Positions 34,089 to 43,575 are shown, numbered from the stretch's first letter. The stretch: DNA of 64,000 nucleotides from an uncultured Bacteroides sp. (GCA_944322345.1 CALUOO010000010.1:82800-146799), one strand, 5' to 3'. A program made the numbers and translations. Notes: generated by a model not told the origin, from the sequence alone.

Positions 34089-35486
34089 ATGAATACACTG
34101 TTTGACAAGATATGGGACGCCCATATAGTAACCCAAGTAGAAGACGGACCAACACAACTCTATATAGACAGACTGTACTGCCACGAGGTAACCAGCCCAC
34201 AGGCCTTCGACGGACTGCGTGCAAGAGGCATCAAGGTATTACGCCCTGAAAAGGTATTCTGTATGCCCGACCATAATACCCCCACGCACGATCAGGACAA
34301 GCCTATCGAAGATGCCGTATCGAAAGCCCAAGTAGATGCACTGGCACGGAATGCACATGAATTCGGATTGACTCACTACGGAATGATGCATCCAAAGAAC
34401 GGAATCATCCACGTGGTAGGACCGGAACGCGGACTGACTCTACCGGGAATGACCATCGTCTGCGGCGACTCGCACACCTCTACTCACGGAGCCATGGGAG
34501 CCATTGCATTCGGCATCGGGACCAGCGAGGTGGAAATGGTACTGGCTTCACAGTGCATCCTTCAGGCAAGGCCCAAGACAATGCGCATCACAGTAGACGG
34601 TGAGCTGGGTAAAGGCGTGACAGCAAAAGATGTGGCCCTATACATGATGTCGAAGATGTCTACCAGCGGAGCTACCGGTTATTTTGTAGAATACGCAGGT
34701 TCAGCAATCCGAAGCCTGACCATGGAAGGAAGGCTCACATTGTGTAACCTGTCCATCGAAATGGGAGCCCGAGGCGGTATGATTGCCCCGGACGAAACCA
34801 CCTTCGAATACATCAAGGGACGTGAGAATGCACCACAAGGAGAAGCGTGGGAAAAAGCCGTTGCCTACTGGAAAACACTGAAGAGCGACGACAATGCCGT
34901 ATTCGATAAAGAAGTCCGCTTCGATGCAGCCGACATTGAGCCGATGATTACCTACGGAACCAATCCGGGTATGGGTATGGGAATTACACAACATATCCCC
35001 ACAACAGAAGGCATGAACGAAACAGCACAGATTTCTTTCCGCAAATCACTGGATTACATGGGATTCCAGCCGGGTGAGTCGCTGCTGGGCAAGAAAATAG
35101 ACTATGTATTTTTGGGAGCATGTACCAACGGACGTATTGAGGACTTCCGTGCTTTTGCCTCCATTGTCAAAGGCAGGAAGAAGGCAGATCATGTAGTGGC
35201 ATGGCTTGTCCCGGGTTCGTGGATGGTAGATGCACAGATACGTAAAGAAGGCATCGACAAGGTTCTGGAAGAAGCAGGATTTGCAATCCGGCAACCGGGA
35301 TGTTCGGCCTGCCTTGCCATGAACGATGACAAAATACCTGCCGGCAAATATTCTGTTTCTACCAGCAACCGCAACTTCGAAGGCCGACAGGGTCCCGGAG
35401 CACGTACATTGCTGGCAAGCCCATTGGTAGCTGCAGCAGCTGCCGTCACTGGTGTCATCACCGACCCAAGAGAATTGATGAGTTGA
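34089..35486 (+). CDS. leuC: 3-isopropylmalate dehydratase large subunit
   Basis: This 465-residue aconitase-family subunit carries the [4Fe-4S] cluster. The cluster ligands lie in [13 protein letters not shown] and in [20 protein letters not shown] and [20 protein letters not shown] are conserved active-site segments. With LeuD it isomerises 2-isopropylmalate to 3-isopropylmalate, and in citramalate-pathway organisms also citramalate to 3-methylmalate. The length is normal. The gene is followed by a 142-bp gap with repeat elements before leuD. Confidence 0.97.
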   Translation: MNTLFDKIWDAHIVTQVEDGPTQLYIDRLYCHEVTSPQAFDGLRARGIKVLRPEKVFCMPDHNTPTHDQDKPIEDAVSKAQVDALARNAHEFGLTHYGMMHPKNGIIHVVGPERGLTLPGMTIVCGDSHTSTHGAMGAIAFGIGTSEVEMVLASQCILQARPKTMRITVDGELGKGVTAKDVALYMMSKMSTSGATGYFVEYAGSAIRSLTMEGRLTLCNLSIEMGARGGMIAPDETTFEYIKGRENAPQGEAWEKAVAYWKTLKSDDNAVFDKEVRFDAADIEPMITYGTNPGMGMGITQHIPTTEGMNETAQISFRKSLDYMGFQPGESLLGKKIDYVFLGACTNGRIEDFRAFASIVKGRKKADHVVAWLVPGSWMVDAQIRKEGIDKVLEEAGFAIRQPGCSACLAMNDDKIPAGKYSVSTSNRNFEGRQGPGARTLLASPLVAAAAAVTGVITDPRELMS

Positions 35487-35628
35487 TGAGTGAACAAGTT
35501 AACAAGTTGACGAGTGAGTAAGTTGGTTAGTTTATAGGATAACGGGGTAACAAAGGAAATATCTTCCTCATCTACTTGCCAACTCGTCTACTTCAAAAGA
35601 ACAATAACAACTTAAAAGAAGAACCCAA
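35487..35628. repeat. Repeat-bearing gap between leuC and leuD
   Basis: 35489-35530 contains GAACAAGTTAACAAGTTGAC and related direct repeats, and 35566-35593 (CCTCATCTACTTGCC, AACTCGTCTACTTC) is their imperfect inverse. It resembles the hairpin in the gap before leuB. Confidence 0.5.
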
Positions 35629-36231
35629 ATGGCAAAGACAAAATTTAATATTATCACAAGTACCTGTGTACCTCTCCCATTAGAAAACATAGATACAGAC
35701 CAAATCATTCCGGCACGCTTTCTGAAAGCAACCACTCGCGAAGAAAAGTTCTTTGGAGACAATCTGTTCCGCGATTGGCGTTACAACGCCGACGGTTCGT
35801 TGAATAAGGATTTTGTTCTGAACAATCCGAATTACAATGGTCAGATTCTCGTAGCAGGAAAGAACTTCGGTTCCGGTTCCAGCCGTGAGCACGCCGCATG
35901 GGCTATTGCCGGATACGGTTTCCGGGTAGTGGTATCCAGTTTTTTTGCAGACATTCATAAGAATAACGAGCTGAACAACTTTGTTCTTCCCGTAGTAGTA
36001 TCGGAAAAGTTCCTACAGGAATTGTTCGATTCCATCTATGCCGACCCGAAAACAAAAGTGGAAGTCAATCTGCCAGAGCAAACCATCACCAACAAGGCTA
36101 CCGGCAACAGTGAACATTTCGAAATCAATGCCTACAAAAAGCATTGCCTGATGAACGGACTGGATGACATCGACTTTTTACTAAGTAACAAAGACAAAAT
36201 AGAAAAATGGGAAAAGAAAGCGTCAGAATAG
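35629..36231 (+). CDS. leuD: 3-isopropylmalate dehydratase small subunit
   Basis: This 200-residue swivel-domain subunit partners LeuC. The conserved LPLENIDTDQIIPARFLK, the substrate-binding GKNFGSGSSREHAAWAIAGY and the FFADIHKNNELNN segments are all present, and the length is normal. Its end overlaps the following synthase gene by 25 bp in another frame, a sign of translational coupling. Confidence 0.97.
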   Translation: MAKTKFNIITSTCVPLPLENIDTDQIIPARFLKATTREEKFFGDNLFRDWRYNADGSLNKDFVLNNPNYNGQILVAGKNFGSGSSREHAAWAIAGYGFRVVVSSFFADIHKNNELNNFVLPVVVSEKFLQELFDSIYADPKTKVEVNLPEQTITNKATGNSEHFEINAYKKHCLMNGLDDIDFLLSNKDKIEKWEKKASE

Positions 36232-37751
36232 AAATCATGGATACAACTCTCCGCGATGGTGAACAAACCAGCGGAGTCTCCTTTGTTCCCCATGAGAAGC
36301 TGATGATTGCCCGTCTGTTGCTCGAAGATTTGAAAGTCGACCGGGTTGAAGTAGCCTCAGCAAGAGTATCAGAAGGAGAATTTGAGGCCGTGAAAATGAT
36401 ATGCGACTGGGCAGCACGGCGTAATCTGCTCCCCAAAGTAGAGGTTCTGGGATTTGTAGACGGTCACACTTCTGTAGACTGGATACAGCGCACCGGCTGC
36501 CGGGTAATCAATCTGCTCTGCAAAGGTTCGCTGAAACACTGTACCCAGCAGCTGAAGAAAACTCCCGAAGAACATATTGCCGACATTATTAATGTTGTCG
36601 AATATGCCGACGAACAAGACATCTCGGTCAATGTCTATCTGGAAGACTGGAGCAACGGAATGAAAGATTCTCCCGAATATGTATTCCAACTAATGGACGG
36701 ATTGAAAAAGACAAGTATCAAACGCTATATGCTACCAGATACACTAGGGATTCTGAATCCGCTTCAAGTGATCGAATACATGCGGAAAATGAAGAAACGT
36801 TATCCGAATACTCACTTCGACTTTCATGCACACAACGACTACGATCTCGCTGTGAGCAACGTGCTGGCAGCCGTATTAAGCGGTGTGAAAGGATTACACA
36901 CCACTATCAACGGGCTGGGTGAACGTGCAGGAAACGCACCTTTGGCAAGCGTACAAGCCATATTGAAAGATCACTTCAATGCACAGACCAATATCGATGA
37001 GAGTCGTCTGAACGATGTCAGCCGAGTAGTGGAATCCTATTCGGGCATCGTAATCCCTGCCAACAAACCCATCGTCGGTGAGAATGTGTTTACCCAAGTG
37101 GCAGGCGTGCATGCAGACGGTGACAACAAGAACAATCTTTATTGCAACGACCTGCTACCCGAGCGTTTCGGCCGGAAACGGGAATATGCCTTAGGCAAAA
37201 CCAGCGGAAAGGCAAACATCCGTAAAAATCTCGAAGATCTGGGACTGGAGTTGGACGAAGAATCCATGCGTAAAGTTACCGAACGCATCATTGAGCTGGG
37301 TGACAAGAAAGAAATGGTCACTCAGGAAGATCTCCCATATATTGTGTCTGATGTATTGAAACATGGAGTTGCCGGAGAAAAGGTAAAGCTGAAAAGCTAT
37401 ATCGTAAACTTGGCACATGGGCTGAAACCAATGGCAACACTGAAGATAGAAATAAACGGCAAGGAATACGAGGAGAGCTCAAGCGGTGACGGTCAGTATG
37501 ACGCATTTGTACGTGCACTGAGAAAGATCTACAAAGTGACACTGGGACGGAAATTCCCGATGCTGACCAATTATGCCGTAACCATTCCTCCCGGAGGTCG
37601 CACAGATGCATTCGTTCAGACTGTCATCACATGGAGCTACGAAGACCGGGTATTCCGTACCCGTGGTTTGGATGCCGACCAGACAGAGGCTGCCATTAAA
37701 GCTACAGTGAAAATGCTGAATATCATTGAAGAGGAAAAAAACATAATATAG
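36207..37751 (+). CDS. LeuA-like synthase, candidate (R)-citramalate synthase
   Basis: This 514-residue protein is a second member of the 2-isopropylmalate synthase family in the same operon. It has the barrel motifs [33 protein letters not shown] and NGLGERAGNAPLAS, and a C-terminal regulatory domain (about 385-510). It differs from leuA in the first motif (QTSG for QVPG) and over much of the barrel, so it is an old paralogue with its own substrate. Its place among leuCD and leuB suggests citramalate synthase (pyruvate plus acetyl-CoA, leading to 2-ketobutyrate and isoleucine). A homocitrate- or second isopropylmalate-type role cannot be excluded. The gene overlaps leuD by 25 bp. Confidence 0.75.
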   Translation: MGKESVRIEIMDTTLRDGEQTSGVSFVPHEKLMIARLLLEDLKVDRVEVASARVSEGEFEAVKMICDWAARRNLLPKVEVLGFVDGHTSVDWIQRTGCRVINLLCKGSLKHCTQQLKKTPEEHIADIINVVEYADEQDISVNVYLEDWSNGMKDSPEYVFQLMDGLKKTSIKRYMLPDTLGILNPLQVIEYMRKMKKRYPNTHFDFHAHNDYDLAVSNVLAAVLSGVKGLHTTINGLGERAGNAPLASVQAILKDHFNAQTNIDESRLNDVSRVVESYSGIVIPANKPIVGENVFTQVAGVHADGDNKNNLYCNDLLPERFGRKREYALGKTSGKANIRKNLEDLGLELDEESMRKVTERIIELGDKKEMVTQEDLPYIVSDVLKHGVAGEKVKLKSYIVNLAHGLKPMATLKIEINGKEYEESSSGDGQYDAFVRALRKIYKVTLGRKFPMLTNYAVTIPPGGRTDAFVQTVITWSYEDRVFRTRGLDADQTEAAIKATVKMLNIIEEEKNII

Positions 37752-37753
37752 CA

Positions 37754-37817
37754 GACAAGTGAACAAGTAAACGAGTGGGACAAAAAGCAAAACTCCTCGT
37801 TAGTTTGTCCACCTGTC
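37754..37817. repeat. Inverted repeat in the gap before leuB
   Basis: GACAAGTGAACAAGTAAACG (from 37754) is largely complementary to CGTTAGTTTGTCCACCTGTC (ending 37817). The left arm is a relative of the repeat in the leuC-leuD gap. Confidence 0.6.
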
Positions 37818-37844
37818 AACTAAAAATTAAAAACTAGAAACAAT

Positions 37845-38906
37845 ATGAATCTGAAAATTGCAGTATTAGCCGGAGACGGTATAGGGCCTGAAATATCAGC
37901 GGTAGGAGTAGAAGTAATGAATGCCGTATGCCAGAAATTTGGTCATCAGGTAAGTTATGAATATGCCATCTGTGGAGCAGATGCCATCGACAAAGTAGGC
38001 GATCCTTTTCCGGAAGCCACTTTCAAAGCCTGCAAAGAGGCAGACGCAGTTCTGTTTTCGGCAGTAGGAGATCCGAAATTCGACAACGATCCGACAGCCA
38101 AAGTACGTCCCGAACAAGGTTTGCTCGCTATGCGTAAGAAACTGGGACTGTTTGCCAACATCCGCCCTGTACAAACCTTCAAATGCCTTATCCACAAATC
38201 TCCACTCCGTGCAGAGCTGGTAGAAAATGCCGATTTTATCTGTATCCGTGAGTTGACCGGCGGTATGTACTTCGGTGAGAAATATCAGGATAACGACAAG
38301 GCGTACGACACCAATTACTATACCCGCCCCGAAATAGAACGTATTCTGAAAGTCGGCTTCGAATATGCTATGAAACGGCGGAAACACCTCACCGTAGTAG
38401 ATAAGGCAAACGTGTTGGCCTCCTCACGGCTCTGGCGTCAGATAGCACAGGAAATGGCTCCCCAATATCCGGAAGTCACTACCGACTATATGTATGTAGA
38501 CAATGCCGCCATGCGTATGATTCAGGAGCCCACATTCTTCGATGTGATGGTGACAGAGAATACATTCGGCGATATTCTGACCGATGAAGGTTCAGTCATC
38601 AGCGGTTCAATGGGACTACTTCCTTCCGCTTCTACCGGTGAAAGTACTCCGGTATTCGAGCCCATCCACGGTTCGTGGCCACAGGCAAAAGGGCTGAACA
38701 TCGCCAACCCATTGGCGCAAATTCTCTCCGTAGCCATGCTTTTCGAATATTTCGACCTGAAAGAAGAAGGAGCACTGATACGACAAGCCGTAGATGCCTC
38801 GCTGGACAATAATGTACGAACCCCTGAAATACAAGTGGAAGGTGGCAAACAATACGGCACAAAAGAAGTCGGCCAATGGATTGTCAACTATATCCTCCGT
38901 GCCTAA
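37845..38906 (+). CDS. leuB: 3-isopropylmalate dehydrogenase
   Basis: This 353-residue NAD-dependent beta-decarboxylating dehydrogenase oxidises 3-isopropylmalate to 2-ketoisocaproate; related enzymes also accept 3-methylmalate. The motifs [32 protein letters not shown] (the substrate region), [24 protein letters not shown] and EPIHGSWP are typical. The length is normal. It is the last gene of the leu operon and is followed by a strong terminator. Whether it serves both the leucine and isoleucine routes is an inference from the operon content. Confidence 0.97.
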   Translation: MNLKIAVLAGDGIGPEISAVGVEVMNAVCQKFGHQVSYEYAICGADAIDKVGDPFPEATFKACKEADAVLFSAVGDPKFDNDPTAKVRPEQGLLAMRKKLGLFANIRPVQTFKCLIHKSPLRAELVENADFICIRELTGGMYFGEKYQDNDKAYDTNYYTRPEIERILKVGFEYAMKRRKHLTVVDKANVLASSRLWRQIAQEMAPQYPEVTTDYMYVDNAAMRMIQEPTFFDVMVTENTFGDILTDEGSVISGSMGLLPSASTGESTPVFEPIHGSWPQAKGLNIANPLAQILSVAMLFEYFDLKEEGALIRQAVDASLDNNVRTPEIQVEGGKQYGTKEVGQWIVNYILRA

Positions 38907-38933
38907 TTGTCCTTTTGTTTCATAAATTACCAT

Positions 38934-38976
38934 GCCCCGTATACAAAGTAAAAAAGCCCCTTGTATACGGGGCTTT
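38934..38976 (+). terminator. Intrinsic terminator of the leu operon
   Basis: GCCCCGTATACAA (38934-38946) pairs perfectly with TTGTATACGGGGC (38961-38973), followed by TTT. Confidence 0.85.
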
Positions 38977-39035
38977 CCATTTCCCAAAATCCTACTCTCG
39001 ACCTGCTCTGACAGGCAACCTTCCGGTTCAAGTCA

Positions 39036-39116
39036 GCTAACCTTTCCCAACAGATTGGGTAACCTTTGCCAACACGTCAGCTAACCTTTTCCAATATGTC
39101 AGCTAACCTTTCCCAA
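39036..39116. repeat. 22-bp-period repeat array, locus 2 (four units, inverted relative to locus 1)
   Basis: Cores GCTAACCTTTCCCAA or close variants start at 39036, 39058, 39080 and 39102, exactly 22 bp apart. The second unit reads GGTAACCTTTGCCAA. This is the reverse complement of the core at 32061-32141. Confidence 0.9.
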
Positions 39117-39236
39117 CACACGAGGTCTTCCCGACAAATAAATATATCACTACGGCAACCAATGCTATCTGTTTTTTTTATAACTTGCCGCCGTTTAACA
39201 AACAAATCAAAACTACCTAAAACTAATCATTTCATT

Positions 39237-40682
39237 ATGCGCCAAAGAAAATCTTTCCGTTTTTTTTCGTCAAATGGCCGGTATGCCACACTCATCATCA
39301 TCACTCTTTTCATTGGAATATTGTCAGCATGTACCAAACAGAGTACGACACAGACATTAAAGACATTCACCAGCCCCGAACTGGGGAAACATGTAGGAAA
39401 CAAACTGAGCGTAAAAACAGGAGAGACTTGGTTTGCCGGAGAAGATTACCGGAACTTCAAGCTGACCGGTGAAGCACTCACCAGCCCCGATGCCGAAGCA
39501 TCGCTGCGTTTCCACACCGACGGGCAGTCGGGGTACGAGATAACTTTCCGCAACGGAGCCATCGACGGCACACGCAAGACGGGCAGCCTTGCCGCCGTGC
39601 GCAACCTCTACCGCTCGCTTGCCGAAGACGGCAAGTGGTTCCGCTTCGAGGTGGCCGTGCGCGGCAAGAACATCACCGTTGCCATCAACGACACCACCGT
39701 AGTATGCTATACCGAACCCGATCAGCCCTACCGCACAGAAATGTATGCCAACCGATTGTTGAGTCACGGACAACTGGCATTCTGTGGCATACAGGGAGAA
39801 GTGACTTTCCGCGATCTCCGCGTGACTCGCCTTAACGACAAGGCACGCAACAAATATGATACCCTGCCTCCGGTAGACGAACAAAACGACGCCGTCATCC
39901 GGCTTCAGCAGCAGAACTTCCCCGTTATTGACTACCACGTCCATCTGAAAGGAGGACTGACAAAAGAGATGGCACAGGCCATGTCGATGAATTACGGTAT
40001 CCAGTATGGTGTAGCCCCCAATGCCGGAGAAGGTGGAGTGGGACGCATGCTTGCCAACGACAAAGAAGTGTACGAATATTACAACGAAGTGAAAGACATG
40101 CCCTTCCTGCGAGGTGTACAAGGCGAAGGTCGCCGTTGGACATCTACCTTCTCGCAAGAAGCATTGGGTGTATTCGACTATCTGTTCACCGATGCCATGA
40201 CCATCGTCGACCATAAAGGCAGACTGTCGCGCATCTACCGTCCCGAAGAGGTTCACTACGACGACATTACCCACGAGCAATACATGGATCATCTGGTAGA
40301 CCAGACCGTGAAAATCCTGACCAACGAGCCTGCCGATATTTACGCCAATCCCACCTACCTGCCCGAAGACATGCAGAAAGACTACGCTACTTACTGGACA
40401 GACGAACGCATCAACCGCGTGCTGGACGTATTGGAGAAGCATCACATCGCTCTCGAAATCAATGCCCGTTACCGCATCCCCAGCCTCGACATCATCCGCA
40501 AGGCAAAAGAGCGTGGCATCAAGTTCACCTTCGGGACAAACAATGTTGACGCCAACTTCGGGCGGCTGGAATACAGCCTCGAAGCCGTTGAGCAATGCGG
40601 ACTGACGGCAGACGACATGTGGTTCCCCTCCATGAGTGTACGGCGCGAACGGCAGGTGGTGATTTATAATAGTTTCGAGTAG
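39237..40682 (+). CDS. DUF1080-like plus PHP-type hydrolase fusion lipoprotein
   Basis: I start this 481-residue protein at ATG 39237. The frame continues upstream only through the repeat array and is not coding there. A basic N-terminus and hydrophobic segment end in the lipobox LSAC. Residues about 45-215 form a concanavalin-like DUF1080 (3-keto-disaccharide hydrolase family) domain (WFAGEDYRNFKLTGEAL to FRDLRVTRL). Residues about 235-480 look like a PHP-type metal-dependent hydrolase (PVIDYHVHLKGGLT, LEINARYRIPSLDIIRKAKE, FTFGTNNVDANFG). The combination suggests an envelope enzyme acting on a modified sugar or phosphoester. The upstream DUF1080/oxidoreductase pair at 58894-63640 belongs to the same broad theme. 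Substrate unknown. Confidence 0.75.
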   Translation: MRQRKSFRFFSSNGRYATLIIITLFIGILSACTKQSTTQTLKTFTSPELGKHVGNKLSVKTGETWFAGEDYRNFKLTGEALTSPDAEASLRFHTDGQSGYEITFRNGAIDGTRKTGSLAAVRNLYRSLAEDGKWFRFEVAVRGKNITVAINDTTVVCYTEPDQPYRTEMYANRLLSHGQLAFCGIQGEVTFRDLRVTRLNDKARNKYDTLPPVDEQNDAVIRLQQQNFPVIDYHVHLKGGLTKEMAQAMSMNYGIQYGVAPNAGEGGVGRMLANDKEVYEYYNEVKDMPFLRGVQGEGRRWTSTFSQEALGVFDYLFTDAMTIVDHKGRLSRIYRPEEVHYDDITHEQYMDHLVDQTVKILTNEPADIYANPTYLPEDMQKDYATYWTDERINRVLDVLEKHHIALEINARYRIPSLDIIRKAKERGIKFTFGTNNVDANFGRLEYSLEAVEQCGLTADDMWFPSMSVRRERQVVIYNSFE

Positions 40683-40690
40683 CAGAAAGA

Positions 40691-40960
40691 ATGGAAAAAA
40701 CTTATAAATGTACACCAAGTAAATATGTTAGAACTGTTACCACACTGATAAGCATCTCTATGGTGCTTGTCACTGTAGTAATTCTATTTCTCGCCCCATT
40801 CCCTTTCCATATCCTCCAAAAGCCTAACCCTACAATGTCTGTTTTATAAGAAAGAATTGCTACGAACACATCGAATCTATCAGAGAAGGACATATGGTAG
40901 ATGGCATCCGGCGGTTTGGCAGTAACGGGGTTGAATCAAAAGATAAACAAGACGATAGAA
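40691..40960 (+). pseudogene. Remnant of a small membrane PH-domain-like gene
   Basis: A 52-codon frame at 40691-40849 begins METK-like (MEKTYKCTPSKYVRTVTTL) and has one clear membrane segment (ISMVLVTVVILFLAPFPF), then stops. About 60 bp later, in another frame, the sequence reads GIRRFGSNGV, which resembles the IRxFGSxG(L/V)FGY motif I associate with membrane-anchored PH-domain proteins of Bacteroides. The pieces together look like a gene that has lost its middle and its end by deletion and frameshift. The comparison rests on memory of the family; the membrane-segment start is what the sequence shows directly. Confidence 0.4.
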
Positions 40961-40977
40961 GCAAACCGCGTATAAAC

Positions 40978-41667
40978 TTATATAAGAGCATCTATCACAA
41001 TTCCCATAACAGTCAGCAGCCCGGCATAAACAATCCATTCTACCTGTCTTGGCTGCTGACTTTTTATTCTTTCTTTTCGGGAAGTATGCATTCTGCGTAC
41101 TATCTTACCAGCCAGCATGCAGAACCCCCATCCTCCCAGTCCGCCAATCACAGCGCCAACCAGCAGGTCTCCCGGATAATGAAGACCAAGATAAAGGCGC
41201 GTATAAGAATTGGTAAAAGCCCACAGCAAAATAAAAATACTCAAACAACGCTTCCGAAACAAACAGATCAGAAAAAGCGCCAGTCCAAAAGAATTGGCCG
41301 CATGACAAGACGGAAAGCCAAAACCTCCTCCCCTCTTTCCATTGACAATGTAGACCAACTCCGCAATAGGATTATCCGAATGGGAAGGTCGCAGACGACC
41401 TACCAACGGACGTATCACACTATTACACATCTGATCGGCAAACGCAATGGTAAGTCCAATAGCTATCGTATAACAAAGCGCTACCTTCCAATGAAAGTTT
41501 CTGAATAACACGTATAAGATGGTAGCATACATACCTCCCCATATCACTTTCCCGGTAAAGGCACTCATAAAACAGTCCCAAAAGGGGGAATGAAGTCCGT
41601 TGAAGAATAAAAGGATATCTGTATCCAAATCAGACAGCATCCGAATGAATTCGTTCATAAAATCCAA
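40978..41667 (-). CDS. PAP2-family phosphatase (membrane)
   Basis: This 229-residue protein has about five or six membrane segments. The three motifs of the PAP2/acid-phosphatase superfamily are visible: RPLVGRLRP (the first Lys replaced by Arg), FPSCHAAN (Cys for the usual Gly in PSGH) and TRLYLGLHYPGD. The family removes phosphate from membrane lipids such as undecaprenyl pyrophosphate, phosphatidylglycerophosphate or lipid A. The start could also be the internal ATG nine bases downstream of 41667 on this strand. It lies 13 bp after the LTA-synthase-like gene, in one operon. Confidence 0.88.
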   Translation of the reverse strand: MDFMNEFIRMLSDLDTDILLFFNGLHSPFWDCFMSAFTGKVIWGGMYATILYVLFRNFHWKVALCYTIAIGLTIAFADQMCNSVIRPLVGRLRPSHSDNPIAELVYIVNGKRGGGFGFPSCHAANSFGLALFLICLFRKRCLSIFILLWAFTNSYTRLYLGLHYPGDLLVGAVIGGLGGWGFCMLAGKIVRRMHTSRKERIKSQQPRQVEWIVYAGLLTVMGIVIDALI

Positions 41668-41680
41668 TGTCTTTTCTTAA

Positions 41681-43516
41681 TTAACGTTTTGCCAAATCAT
41701 CATATAGCTTTTGCAGGAATGCTTTCCCTTTCTCCAGATTTGCACCTTTCACCGCACCCTCATCTATCTGGACAGCATTGGCATCAAGATTAAAAACCAA
41801 CTGGTTCTCCGGAGTTATCATACCAAAGAGAGTAGGTTCAGTAAAGTAGCCAAAATGAGGTACATCAGGGTTCAATATGTTTTTACTGAATGTAAACTCG
41901 CTGTAAGGAATTCCCATTTGAGCAAACAGAGTGGCAGCAATGTCTATCTGCGAAGCATACGTATCAATAATACGGGGTTCCCTTACCGCTCCCCCCACCA
42001 TAATCAACGGAACAGTATGTTTTTCAATGGGATTTTCCGTCGAACGGGGATAGCCTCCCAAATGATCAGGCACAAGTACAATCAACGTATTTTTCCACAA
42101 AGGCATTTCCCGATATTTTTCAATAAAATCGCCGACACAACTGTCTGCATACGCAAACGAATTGAGCACTTTATCTTCCAAACGATGGAAAGGAACTTCA
42201 AATGGTTCGTGACTGCTGGATGTTTGGACAATCTTCAGAAATGGCTCCGATTGTTTTTCTTCTTTCAAATCTTTTAAGAAACGCTGGAAAAGGATGTGGT
42301 CGGGAGCTCCCCATTTTCCCTGTCTTTCAGACAACGAAAAATCTGTTTCAGAAACAATTTTCTCAATGCCAGAAGAAATCAAATAGGAACGCATATTTGT
42401 AAAATCGGCATCGCCACCATAGTAATATTCCGCGTTATATCCCTCTTTTTTCAATGTCCGAGGAATGGAAGGAAGGCTTTCTGTCTTCTCTACATACTTC
42501 ATTAGACTTGTATTGGGTTGCCCCGGGTATCCGCTAATGATAGACACCAGACCACGATCGGTACGGAAACTATTGGCATAAAAATTGGTAAACAGAATAC
42601 CTTCTTTCGACAATCTATCCAGATTAACAGCTACATTAGGCTGTCCGCCAAATGTTTCCATCAAATGAGTTGAAAAACTTTCGAGAATAATGAAAATAAT
42701 GTTCGGACGCTGAATCTGCAAAAGTTGTGGAATACTGTCTGTTGCAGCACCCGGTTTTTCTATCATTTCTTCAAACAATGCATCAGCTTTTTCAGGTTCC
42801 ATAAAACGGAACTGTTCTTCAAAGTTATTTTGATGTGTTGCAGAATACATGAAACTGAATGCCGGATTAATAGCAGCATGATTCATTTTCTGATCTTGAC
42901 TGAAATAGACTTTACTCAGATTCATTGTCGATACAGAAAACCCTCCGCGAATAGGGATAAACAATGCTGCTGTCAGAACCAGTATTACCAATGAGACATT
43001 CTGTCTGTGATATGGAATCTTCAGCGGACGCTTGCAACGAATCAAGACACAATAGAACACAACATACAAAAGAACGGCATATATCAATAAAGCAAGCACT
43101 CCGGCCATTATAAACCAACCGCTTACACTAGCCATTGCATCCTTAGGAGAAGAGAAAAAATAGAAAATAGGTGTGACATCCAACCGGAATCCCCAAAATC
43201 CATATAATCCCATATCTACAATAAAAATGCAAGACATAACGAAAGCTATCAGAGCAAAGTAAACCTGACGAATACGGTAAAGGATTTTCGAATCTGTCCA
43301 CGCCGAAGCAATGATCAAGAGCCCCGGGATAGCAGTAAGATACCCAGCCAAAGAAAAATCTAACGGCAGTCCATGCCACATGACACTAAGATAATCAGCC
43401 AGAGAAGCATCAGCATAAAGCTCATGATAATACAACATGAACATGGGTTTCTGTAAGACAAAAAGCAAAACAAATAAAAAATAGGTCGTAAGAAATTGCC
43501 GTATTCTCTGCTTCAT
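41681..43516 (-). CDS. LTA synthase family sulfatase-fold membrane protein
   Basis: I start this 611-residue protein at the ATG ending at 43516 (MKQRIRQFLTTYF). An in-frame ATG 11 codons upstream is less likely. Five N-terminal membrane segments (about residues 8-220) precede a periplasmic sulfatase-fold domain (about 265-610). Metal-site elements are PNIIFIILESFS and VPDHLGGYPR, and the catalytic Thr is in SFRTDRGL. In Gram-negatives this family transfers phosphoethanolamine or phosphoglycerol to envelope glycans or lipids (OpgB/EptA relatives). The acceptor here is unknown. A TACCTTTG element on this strand (43547-43554) is a probable promoter. Confidence 0.88.
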   Translation of the reverse strand: MKQRIRQFLTTYFLFVLLFVLQKPMFMLYYHELYADASLADYLSVMWHGLPLDFSLAGYLTAIPGLLIIASAWTDSKILYRIRQVYFALIAFVMSCIFIVDMGLYGFWGFRLDVTPIFYFFSSPKDAMASVSGWFIMAGVLALLIYAVLLYVVFYCVLIRCKRPLKIPYHRQNVSLVILVLTAALFIPIRGGFSVSTMNLSKVYFSQDQKMNHAAINPAFSFMYSATHQNNFEEQFRFMEPEKADALFEEMIEKPGAATDSIPQLLQIQRPNIIFIILESFSTHLMETFGGQPNVAVNLDRLSKEGILFTNFYANSFRTDRGLVSIISGYPGQPNTSLMKYVEKTESLPSIPRTLKKEGYNAEYYYGGDADFTNMRSYLISSGIEKIVSETDFSLSERQGKWGAPDHILFQRFLKDLKEEKQSEPFLKIVQTSSSHEPFEVPFHRLEDKVLNSFAYADSCVGDFIEKYREMPLWKNTLIVLVPDHLGGYPRSTENPIEKHTVPLIMVGGAVREPRIIDTYASQIDIAATLFAQMGIPYSEFTFSKNILNPDVPHFGYFTEPTLFGMITPENQLVFNLDANAVQIDEGAVKGANLEKGKAFLQKLYDDLAKR

Positions 43517-43546
43517 ATCAGTAAACTTAAAAAGATTGAACGGAGA

Positions 43547-43554
43547 CAAAGGTA
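43547..43554 (-). promoter_or_regulatory. -7 promoter element for the LTA-synthase-like operon
   Basis: On the minus strand the sequence reads TACCTTTG, a perfect TAnnTTTG. It is divergent from the cysK promoter 14 bp away. Confidence 0.5.
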
Positions 43555-43567
43555 CAATTCTTTTCGT

Positions 43568-43575
43568 TATCTTTG
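43568..43575 (+). promoter_or_regulatory. -7 promoter element for cysK
   Basis: TATCTTTG, a perfect match, 30 bp before the cysK start. Confidence 0.55.

Noticed and set aside
39066-39236. 57-codon extension of the DUF1080-PHP lipoprotein
   Set aside because: It translates the 22-bp repeat array and lies in front of the real signal peptide.
39357-40718. 453-codon frame on the minus strand opposite the DUF1080-PHP gene
   Set aside because: The translation has no recognisable domain and is rich in Val, His and Cys, as expected for the antisense of a real gene; the plus-strand protein has clear domains and a signal peptide.
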